Shown in pieces: positions 55,278 to 64,000 of a stretch of DNA of 64,000 nucleotides. Numbering within the stretch: the stretch's first letter is position 1; each line of letters starts with the position of its first letter. This DNA comes from Mangrovibacterium lignilyticum (GTDB lineage: Bacteria; Bacteroidota; Bacteroidia; Bacteroidales; Prolixibacteraceae): positions 124,001 to 188,000 of the forward strand of contig NZ_WKLH01000001.1 of assembly GCF_010882175.1 (NCBI RefSeq), read 5' to 3'. Below the pieces are notes generated by a model. The model was given only the letters and a program-made list of their open reading frames with translations, was not told where the DNA came from and did not search any database. Both the position numbers and the translations under genes were made by a program.

Positions 55278-57722
55278 CTATTTTTGACTTAATTTTTCAA
55301 TCGTTATTTCGGGGGCAAGCACATTGCTTACGCTACCCGCATCAATATCGCTGGCCACGCTGAAGTCGGCCGACTGATTGATTTTAACTGAAGAAGCTCC
55401 AACTTTTACTGTATAGTTTCCGGCTTCAACAAGCCAACTTGAAGAAGCTTCGTCGAACGAGGCCAAATCAGTTGATTTGATTGTGAAACTCAATGTTACT
55501 GTTTCGTCCGGATTCAGGAGCTTGGTTTTTCCGAAAGCCACCAATTCTTCTTCCGGCTTTTCAAGCTTAACCTGCGGAGCAGACGCATAAACCTGAACAA
55601 CTTCACGACCGCCAACTGAACCCGTGTTTTTCACATCCACAGATACCGTTAGTTCACCATCAAAATTAGTAGCACTCAATTGCAGATTACTGTACTCGAA
55701 ATTGGTGTACGATAATCCGTAACCAAACTCATAGGCAACAGGAACATCGAACGTATTGTAGTAACGATATCCAACGTAAATGTCTTCGTCGTAAACCACT
55801 TCCCAGGGGGTACGTTTCATGAAGGAGAAACCGGATAAGTCGGCAGCATTATCAACGTCATCAGACTTGATTTCGTGACCAGGGAATGTTTTTGAAGTCG
55901 GCGCGTCATCATAGGAAACCGGGAATGAAACAGCCAGTTTTCCAGATGGATTTACCTTACCCGAAAGCACATCAACCACCGAGTTTCCGGCTTCCTGACC
56001 AGGTTGCCATGCCAACAAAACAGCATCGGGAGTCTTTGCCCAACTTGCCGTTTCTATAGCACCACCAACGTTCAACACAACAATGGCTTTTTTACCTTTC
56101 GCATGGAAAGCATCAGTAACGTCCTTGATCATGGCTTTTTCTGTGTCGGTCAAATAGAAGTCACCAGCTTCGGCTTTACGGTCGCCGCCTTCTCCCGAAT
56201 TTCTACCAATAGTGATTAAGGCCATATCATTTTCAGCAGCCATTTTCGTTGCTATCGCTTTTGATAAAGGCATTTCGGTTACCGGGATTTTGCCATGCAT
56301 CAATGCAGCCAGCCAGTTGTCGGTTTTAACTCCCTTCGCACGTTCTGCTTCGATATATTTTTGATAGATTTCAGTCAACTCGGCATCAGTTGCATATCCG
56401 CCATTTTCCAAACCTTCCATCAGCGAAATAGTGTAAGCTTCATTCACATCGCCACTACCGGTACCACCAGCTATAAAATCGTACGACGTGTTACCAAAGG
56501 CAGCTACTTTTTTCACATCAGCAGCGATTGGTAATGCCTGATCGCGATTTTCGAGCAGCACCATACCATCGGTAGCGGCCTGACGAGTCACTTCAGCATG
56601 TGCTTTCAAATCCGGATTGCAAGAGTAAGCATATCCTTTATATTTTGGCGTTTTCAGCATAATTCCGAAAATGCGGCTCAGGTTTTTATCCAGAATCGCC
56701 TCATCAATAGACTCTTGATTGACAGCGCTACTCAACTCCTGAACTTGTTTCGGCTGTCCCGGTTGAATCATATCGTTACCAGCTTTCATTTGAGCAATAA
56801 CATCGCTACCACCACCCCAGTCGGTCATTACGTAGCCTTCAAATCCCCAGTCGTTACGTAACACATCTGTTAATAAACCATGGCTTTCTGAGGTATAAAC
56901 ACCATTCAGTTTGTTGTATGAAGACATCACCGTCCAGGGCTGTGCCTCTTTCACAGCAATTTCAAAACCTTTCAAATAAATTTCGCGCAGAGCTCGCTGG
57001 CTAACAACGGTATTTACCGACATCCGGTTGGTTTCCTGGTTATTGGCTGCGAAGTGTTTAATTGACGTTCCTACGCCGTTGGATTGAATTCCTTTCACCA
57101 TCGCGGCAGCCATTTTTCCCGTTACCAGCGGATCTTCGGAATAGTACTCGAAGTTACGGCCACACAACGGGTCGCGTTGGATGTTCATACCGGGCGCCAA
57201 CAAAACATCAGAACCATATTCCAATACTTCATTGCCCATGGCTTCACCTACTTTATAAACCAAATCGGTATCCCAGCTAGAAGCTAAAACAGTAGCAATC
57301 GGGAACGCTGTACAATAGTAGGTTTTCTCTTCCCCTTCCCGCGTGGGTTGAATACGCAATCCGGCCGGACCATCGGTTAAAACCTGGCAAGTCACTCCAA
57401 GTTCAGGAAACTCGGACGAATTACCGGCAGCACCGGGTAAATAAGTTCGAATATGATCGACCATCGCTTTGTAATTGGGACCTAACTCATTATCGTCACC
57501 GCCTCCAAACTTCTTCTTAATTGAATCCGGCAGATCCATAAACATCCCGGTGCCGATAAGCACCTCTGCTTTTTGATCCAGTGTCATTTTTGAGATTGTA
57601 TTCTTGATCACTTCTTCATCGCCGGGCTGCTTGGGCTGCGAGCTGCAGCCAAATACGCCAAGTGTTAGGCTGAATAAACAAACCTTTGAAATTAAGCTTG
57701 TCTTTTTTAATCGGTTTTTCAT
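55278..57722 (-). CDS. GH3 beta-glycosidase with fibronectin-III-like end, lipoprotein
   Basis: 814 residues, lipobox LGVFGC (Cys26). The TIM-barrel-like domain has LTDGPAGLR, PGMNIQRDPLCGRNFEYYSEDP, IKHFAANNQETNR and the nucleophile Asp in YVMTDWGG. The alpha/beta sandwich follows (about 395-650) and the FnIII-like domain ends the protein (about 690-790; YEFGYGLSYTNFEYS). This three-domain order is the usual one for beta-glucosidases and related exo-enzymes. It is only remotely related to the other GH3 protein, so the two probably act on different linkages. Confidence 0.92.
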   Translation of the reverse strand: MKNRLKKTSLISKVCLFSLTLGVFGCSSQPKQPGDEEVIKNTISKMTLDQKAEVLIGTGMFMDLPDSIKKKFGGGDDNELGPNYKAMVDHIRTYLPGAAGNSSEFPELGVTCQVLTDGPAGLRIQPTREGEEKTYYCTAFPIATVLASSWDTDLVYKVGEAMGNEVLEYGSDVLLAPGMNIQRDPLCGRNFEYYSEDPLVTGKMAAAMVKGIQSNGVGTSIKHFAANNQETNRMSVNTVVSQRALREIYLKGFEIAVKEAQPWTVMSSYNKLNGVYTSESHGLLTDVLRNDWGFEGYVMTDWGGGSDVIAQMKAGNDMIQPGQPKQVQELSSAVNQESIDEAILDKNLSRIFGIMLKTPKYKGYAYSCNPDLKAHAEVTRQAATDGMVLLENRDQALPIAADVKKVAAFGNTSYDFIAGGTGSGDVNEAYTISLMEGLENGGYATDAELTEIYQKYIEAERAKGVKTDNWLAALMHGKIPVTEMPLSKAIATKMAAENDMALITIGRNSGEGGDRKAEAGDFYLTDTEKAMIKDVTDAFHAKGKKAIVVLNVGGAIETASWAKTPDAVLLAWQPGQEAGNSVVDVLSGKVNPSGKLAVSFPVSYDDAPTSKTFPGHEIKSDDVDNAADLSGFSFMKRTPWEVVYDEDIYVGYRYYNTFDVPVAYEFGYGLSYTNFEYSNLQLSATNFDGELTVSVDVKNTGSVGGREVVQVYASAPQVKLEKPEEELVAFGKTKLLNPDETVTLSFTIKSTDLASFDEASSSWLVEAGNYTVKVGASSVKINQSADFSVASDIDAGSVSNVLAPEITIEKLSQK

Positions 57723-57858
57723 AAGTTCTTTGAATATTAGGTTATATGTCCAATAGACGCAATGATAATTTATTATGACGATATTACCAACATGTTTTAC
57801 AAATGCTTTTTGATGACTGCTCTGATATGAAAGTTATTCGTCGATAATTCTTCGCACG

Positions 57859-57910
57859 TTGCCGCAAGGGGACAATCGTCATTAAGCTTAGATCGATTCC
57901 CTTGCGGCAA
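57859..57910. repeat. Perfect 12-bp inverted repeat between esterase and GH3 genes
   Basis: TTGCCGCAAGGG (57859-57870) and CCCTTGCGGCAA (57899-57910) are exact inverse complements, with inner AATCG/CGATT pairs extending the stem after a 3-base bulge. Neither strand has a T run behind it, so it is not a standard terminator. It lies 86 bp after the esterase stop and 137 bp before the GH3 start. Confidence 0.6.
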
Positions 57911-57995
57911 GCCTCGGAGCGATTGTTAGTAGCTTGAAGGAAAAGGCCCGATTGAAGCTATCAAGGAGCTAACTACCCCGCTGCTGCGTCTCTCC

Positions 57996-59661
<1,666 letters not shown>

Positions 59662-59706
59662 AAAAGAAAAGCTCTGAAATCAGACTTAAGTCAATTTCAG
59701 AGCTTC
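59662..59706 (-). terminator. Terminator for uxuA
   Basis: In minus-strand sense AAGCTCTGAAAT (from 59706) pairs perfectly over 12 bp with ATTTCAGAGCTT (ending 59670), followed by TTCTTTTT. It lies about 65 bp after the uxuA stop. Confidence 0.88.
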
Positions 59707-59769
59707 CTTCTATATAATACTTTCGTGACTCACACCAGACTAAAAATCCGGCTGGTCATTCAGTTGATC

Positions 59770-60990
59770 TTATTTAAAAACAACGCCACTTTTTTCTATG
59801 CCCAGTTCTAAACCTCTTAGTTCAGCCTGACCTCTCAATAATCCAATGGCAGAATACCCGGGGTTCGTTTTCTTCTTCAGGTCATCCAGAATCATATGTC
59901 CGTGGTCGGCACGCATCGGGATCACATCGTCGCGACGGTTCATGGAATGACGTTTCCTTTGTTCTTTCAGAACAGCCACGATAACGCTGTACATGTCAAC
60001 ATCGCCGCGCAAGTGACTGGCTTCATGGAAACTACCATCTAGGCCGCGTTGTGTACTGCGCAAATGTAAAAAGTTAATCTTACTTCCCAAACGTTCAACA
60101 ATACCTGGCAAATCGTTGTCGGCACGTACACCCAATGAACCAGTGCAGATACACAGGCCATTGTATATTGAATCGACAACATTGACGATATACTGCAGAT
60201 CATTCTCGGTGCTTACAACACGCGGTAATCCAAACAATGGAATTGGTGGATCGTCGGGATGGATTGCTAAACGCACGCCCGATTCAATGGCAATCGGAAC
60301 AATCTGTTCAAGGAAATACTTCAGATTTTCGCGATATTGTGCCGAATCGATCTCCTTATACTCTGCCAAACGAGCACGAAAATCTTCGATTGAATATCCT
60401 TCCTGCCCTCCCGGAAGACCGGCAATAATATTCTTCTGAAGCATGTACTGTTTCTCCGAGCTCATGGATTCGAACTTCTGTTTGGCAAGTTCTAGTTGTT
60501 CTTTCGAGTAACAGGCTTCAGCCCCTTCTCTTCGCAAAATGAACATGTCGAAAGCGATGAAATCGCTCATATTAAATTCAAGAGCCCTGGCTCCATCGCT
60601 CAATTCCATTTCCAGGTTTGTGCGGGTCCAGTCAACAACAGGCATCCAGTTATAAGTCAAAACCGGAATTCCTACTTTCCCAACGTTTCGAATTGATTCT
60701 TTATATTTCTCAATCCATACATCGCGATTAGCCTTTCCTTGTTTAATGTCTTCGTGGACCGGAATACTTTCAATAACACTCCAGTTCAATCCACGTGGTT
60801 TTGCCGGACTCACAGAGCTGTCAAACTCAATGATTTTTTTGCGTTCTTGGATTGCTTCGATCGTCCACACCTCGCCGATCGGAACTTCGTGTAAAGCTGT
60901 TACAATTCCGGTAGCACCGGCTTGTCTAATATCTGTCAGCGTAACCGGATCTGTTGGCCCGTACCACCGCCATGTTTGTTCCATTCCCAT
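59770..60990 (-). CDS. uxuA: Mannonate dehydratase
   Basis: 406 residues, no signal peptide, cytoplasmic. The start MGMEQTWRWYGPTDPVTL is characteristic of UxuA, as are TALHEVPIGEVW, LAIHPDDPPIPLFGLPR, ICTGSLGVRADND and the C-terminal DHGHMILDD. The enzyme converts D-mannonate to 2-keto-3-deoxy-D-gluconate (EC 4.2.1.8) in the catabolism of glucuronate. The His and Cys metal-binding positions of the family lie in the IHPDDPP and CTGSLG motifs. Its presence beside PUL genes suggests that the imported glycan carries glucuronic acid. It has its own terminator. No isomerase or oxidoreductase partner (uxaC, uxuB) is seen in the window. Confidence 0.95.
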   Translation of the reverse strand: MGMEQTWRWYGPTDPVTLTDIRQAGATGIVTALHEVPIGEVWTIEAIQERKKIIEFDSSVSPAKPRGLNWSVIESIPVHEDIKQGKANRDVWIEKYKESIRNVGKVGIPVLTYNWMPVVDWTRTNLEMELSDGARALEFNMSDFIAFDMFILRREGAEACYSKEQLELAKQKFESMSSEKQYMLQKNIIAGLPGGQEGYSIEDFRARLAEYKEIDSAQYRENLKYFLEQIVPIAIESGVRLAIHPDDPPIPLFGLPRVVSTENDLQYIVNVVDSIYNGLCICTGSLGVRADNDLPGIVERLGSKINFLHLRSTQRGLDGSFHEASHLRGDVDMYSVIVAVLKEQRKRHSMNRRDDVIPMRADHGHMILDDLKKKTNPGYSAIGLLRGQAELRGLELGIEKSGVVFK

Positions 60991-61180
60991 ATTCTGGCTT
61001 TTTATATTAATTTGTTTGTTAGTTGATTTTTTATCTGGTCACATCAAGTCGAGACCTGAATTGGCTGCAAAGATCGCCATTGCTTTCCACATTATTCCGT
61101 TAACGACAACGGATAAGAATCGCTTTAATGATAGCTTAATAATATCAGGAAATAGCAATGGTTGGCAAGTGTCAATATCA

Positions 61181-61227
61181 AAAAAAAGGCAGGACGAAAT
61201 CACCAACCGGTTCATTCCATCCTGCCT
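61181..61227 (-). terminator. Terminator for the LacZ-like GH2 gene
   Basis: In minus-strand sense AGGCAGGA (from 61227) pairs with TCCTGCCT (ending 61187), followed by six T. The loop is 25 bases. It lies 20 bp after the stop at 61247. Confidence 0.8.
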
Positions 61228-61246
61228 CTTTCCAAATAGCTGCAGA

Positions 61247-64000
61247 TTAGTAAACCTTGAAAATATGCTTCACAGGTTGAATTACAAAGTTAAACTCGTA
61301 ATCCTGATAAGGAAGTTTGTATTCCTCACGTGGAACTGCTCCCCAACTGTTTACACAGCCCAGCCCCATTTGCGTTTTGTCAATACAAATAGTAACAAAA
61401 TCACTTTGTACCACTTCAGCAAAGTGACGTTGATCTTTTTGAATACCGTCATCCAGGGATTCAACGGTGTAATTCAAAGCTGAAATCGAGTAAACATTAT
61501 CCGATTTGAAACAAACACCTGAACCGGTTTCATCTAGTTGCGCCCACCATCGAATGTCGGATTTAGTTCCGGTTTCCTGCGGACGAATGTAAGCGTAAGC
61601 TTGTTCTTCGACGCTTTGATCATACAGACCGATAAAGTCTGCATCTTTACGATCGATGTAGTTCTCGCCCGGCCCGCGACCATAGTATTTAATGTGCGAA
61701 TAGTTTTCAGGCATTTCCAGTTTCATCCCGAAACGGAACATTTCGGAGACCTTTCCTTTTTCGCCGGCAACCAGTTGCTGGCTTACTTTTATGGCTCCTT
61801 CATTATTAATCTGGTAGGTCAAATGTAGCTGACCTCCAACGTCAGTCATGTCGTATTCTGCTTTCACTTCGGCTAATCCTTCCGGAGTCATTGCTGCACT
61901 AAGCGATTTCAACTCCAATTTCGGATTCTTCCAAACTGCATATTTTAACTGCAATTCAGCTCCGTAATCATTGTCGGTTGGTGCTCGCCAAAAGTTTGGT
62001 TCTAATTGGGTGCCATCTTCAAATACGAATTTGCCATCAACCAAATAGCGACACAGATAACCGGATTTGCGGCTGAAATCGATTTGGAAGTTTTCGCCTT
62101 TCACCAACAGGTAGTTTATATCTTCGTCAACAATCGTTGGCTCAACGACCTTCTGATTGACCGCCACTTTATTGGCTAAAACGACATCGCTAAACTGCCA
62201 TTCGTTGACGGCCAACTGCTGACGAGCCAATGCGTAACCGGCCGAAACAAGCTGTTCCTCCGATTTTAGTTTATAGGCAACATTTACAAATACTTCGTTA
62301 GCCTCAAGGTCTGCTGGTATTTTAACGCCCAAGTCAACTTTAACTTTTTGTTGTGGACCAACATGCAGATCGCTAACTGTTCCGGTTTTCAATACCTTTC
62401 CGTCAGCTACCAGTTCCCATTCAAGGTAGAAGTTTGACAGATCTCGGAAAAAATATTCGTTATAGACCTCAACCTGTCCGTTTTTCAAATCAACCGGCGT
62501 GGTCCAGATCGACTGGTAGTAATAGCCAACTTCTTTGTAATGCGGATTTGGCTTCCGATCAGGGCTGATCAGACCATTATCCAAAAAGTTATTATCGGTC
62601 GCATCATAGGGGTTGAAATCGCCACCATAAGCATAAATCAATTGACCGTCTTTGTTTTGCCAATGGATGGACTGGTCGACAAAATCCCAGATAAACCCAC
62701 CCTGATAGAGCGGATATTTACGAATTAAATCCCAGTACTCTTTGAAACCACCTTCAGAGTTGCCCATGGCGTGGGCGTATTCACATTGAATGAGGGGTTT
62801 CTTCTTATCAGACTGGCCATATTTCTCGCTGTTCTTGTAATCGTAATACATCGGGCAAAAAATATCGGTGAATTCATTTTCACCTGCCCGCTCGTACTGG
62901 ACCGGGCGCGATTTATCGTAAGCCTTCGTCCATTTGTAACAAGCTTCGAAATTAGAGCCGAAGCCCGCCTCATTCCCCATCGACCAAATAATGACTGATG
63001 GATGGTTGTAATTTCGGAGTACATTCCGCTGATCGCGCTCCAAGTGAGCTTTTGCAAACAACGGGTTCTTAGCCAGCGTTTCATCGCCATAGCCCATCCC
63101 GTGCGACTCGACATTGGCTTCGGCAACGACATAAATCCCGTACTTATCGCACAGCTCATACCACAAGTTGTTATCGGGATAGTGGCACGTACGCACCGCA
63201 TTCACGTTGAACTTCTTCATCATCAGGATATCCTGCTCCATGCGCTCGGGTGAAACCACATAACCTCCATCCGGATCCAGTTCGTGACGGTTCACCCCTT
63301 TAATCAGAATAGGCTGACCATTCACACAAAGCTGGCTGTTTTTCATCTCAACCTTACGGAAACCGACTTTTACGGTAATCACTTCCTGCACCGCCCCTGA
63401 TTTTTTCAAGGTGGCAGTCAGGCTGTAAAGTGTTGGTGTTTCAGCCGTCCATTTTTCAGGCTTAGCCACTTCAATTTCTGTGACCAATTCGTCGGAGCCA
63501 CTCAGCTGTTTTTCGCCTACAACTTTTCCTGTTGCATCGGTTAGCTTCAATTCAACATCGGCTTTCGCTGATAAATCGACTTTTACCTGCAGTGTACCAT
63601 CGGTATAATCGTTTACTAAGTCCGGGGTAACTTTCAAGTCGCTGATGTAGGTTTTATTGCGGGCATAAAGATAGCAGTCTCTGCCAACACCTGAGAAACG
63701 CCAGAAATCCTGGTCTTCCAGGTAGCTGCCATCACACCAGCGAAATGTCTGAAATGCCACAAGGTTTTTCCCCGGCTTTAGATATTTTGTCAGGTCGAAT
63801 TCAGCCTCCAGTTTGCTGTCTTCGCTGTAACCAACAAACTTGCCGTTGACATACAGGTTGATATTAGAAGTCACCGAGCCAAAGTGAACAAAAATTTCTT
63901 TACCGCTCCAATCAGCCGGCAACTCAATTTCTCTACGATAAGTACCTACATGATTGTTTTCTTCAGGCACAATGGGCGGGGTATTTTTATACTGGTGGCG
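61247..64000 (-). CDS. LacZ-type GH2 beta-galactosidase, N-terminus beyond the window
   Basis: At least 917 residues. The frame is still open at base 64000, reading RHQYKNTPPIVPEENNHVG before the block GTYRREIELP, so the start lies further right and the GTG near 63970 is not a credible one. The layout is that of five-domain LacZ: sugar-binding domain (VHFGSVTSNINLYVNGKFVGYSEDSK), Ig-like domain, barrel with acid/base Glu in WSMGNEAGFG and nucleophile Glu in IQCEYAHAMGNSEG, second Ig-like domain, and the beta-galactosidase small-chain domain (ending LPYQDYEFNFVIQP). It releases terminal beta-galactose. The cell location cannot be told because the N-terminus is missing. Confidence 0.93.
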   Translation of the reverse strand, partial: RHQYKNTPPIVPEENNHVGTYRREIELPADWSGKEIFVHFGSVTSNINLYVNGKFVGYSEDSKLEAEFDLTKYLKPGKNLVAFQTFRWCDGSYLEDQDFWRFSGVGRDCYLYARNKTYISDLKVTPDLVNDYTDGTLQVKVDLSAKADVELKLTDATGKVVGEKQLSGSDELVTEIEVAKPEKWTAETPTLYSLTATLKKSGAVQEVITVKVGFRKVEMKNSQLCVNGQPILIKGVNRHELDPDGGYVVSPERMEQDILMMKKFNVNAVRTCHYPDNNLWYELCDKYGIYVVAEANVESHGMGYGDETLAKNPLFAKAHLERDQRNVLRNYNHPSVIIWSMGNEAGFGSNFEACYKWTKAYDKSRPVQYERAGENEFTDIFCPMYYDYKNSEKYGQSDKKKPLIQCEYAHAMGNSEGGFKEYWDLIRKYPLYQGGFIWDFVDQSIHWQNKDGQLIYAYGGDFNPYDATDNNFLDNGLISPDRKPNPHYKEVGYYYQSIWTTPVDLKNGQVEVYNEYFFRDLSNFYLEWELVADGKVLKTGTVSDLHVGPQQKVKVDLGVKIPADLEANEVFVNVAYKLKSEEQLVSAGYALARQQLAVNEWQFSDVVLANKVAVNQKVVEPTIVDEDINYLLVKGENFQIDFSRKSGYLCRYLVDGKFVFEDGTQLEPNFWRAPTDNDYGAELQLKYAVWKNPKLELKSLSAAMTPEGLAEVKAEYDMTDVGGQLHLTYQINNEGAIKVSQQLVAGEKGKVSEMFRFGMKLEMPENYSHIKYYGRGPGENYIDRKDADFIGLYDQSVEEQAYAYIRPQETGTKSDIRWWAQLDETGSGVCFKSDNVYSISALNYTVESLDDGIQKDQRHFAEVVQSDFVTICIDKTQMGLGCVNSWGAVPREEYKLPYQDYEFNFVIQPVKHIFKVY

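Overview
The window is a carbohydrate-degradation region from a Bacteroidota genome, probably a marine or sediment Marinilabiliales/Prolixibacteraceae-like member. That placement is inferred from the SusC/SusD pairs, a hybrid two-component regulator, type IX secretion (T9SS) tails on several secreted enzymes, lipoprotein signals and TAnnTTTG promoter boxes. No rRNA, tRNA, CRISPR array, integrase or insertion sequence was seen. Nearly every gene lies on the minus strand. The plus-strand exceptions are the sensor-regulator at 13.3 kb, the multidomain protein at 17.8 kb, a lone hypothetical at 31.9 kb and two damaged genes at 51.6-52.7 kb.

Layout. 0-13 kb: a GH2 enzyme, a GH43 lipoprotein, two tandem multidomain TIM-barrel hydrolases (one broken by a stop codon at the end of its signal peptide) and a second GH2, read towards the left. 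13.3-17.4 kb: a hybrid two-component system (HTCS) divergent from that GH2. 17.8-20.7 kb: a secreted LamG protein with a metallopeptidase-like domain. 21-31 kb: locus 1, susC-susD-two PKD lipoproteins-GH30. 31-33.5 kb: a non-PUL island with a structured non-coding stretch, a GC-richer hypothetical gene, a strong terminator, a 21/42-bp tandem array and a small Cys-rich protein. 33.5-51.1 kb: locus 2, ECF sigma factor-anti-sigma factor-susC (with STN domain)-susD-GH42-PKD lipoprotein, followed by the third TIM-barrel paralog and a large GH2. 51.5-52.7 kb: two damaged small genes. 52.9-64 kb: two GH3 enzymes, a CE1-type esterase, mannonate dehydratase (UxuA) and a LacZ-like GH2 running off the window.

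How they work together (inference): secreted and surface enzymes trim a galactose-rich, probably uronic-acid-bearing glycan. SusC/SusD pairs with PKD lipoproteins import the fragments, lipoprotein GH2, GH3 and GH43 enzymes finish them, and UxuA feeds uronate-derived mannonate into the KDG pathway. The substrate cannot be fixed from sequence alone; type II arabinogalactan or a similar glucuronate-decorated galactan would fit.

The most notable observation is a shared promoter architecture at seven places. Each has two 13-bp direct repeats (gene-sense consensus TGACGAATTTGTG) exactly 22 bp apart, followed 24-25 bp later by a TAnnTTTG-type -7 box. The HTCS gene lies in the middle of these sites and is the obvious candidate activator. 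One site precedes a gene inside the sigma-controlled locus 2, so the two regulatory circuits appear to be wired together.
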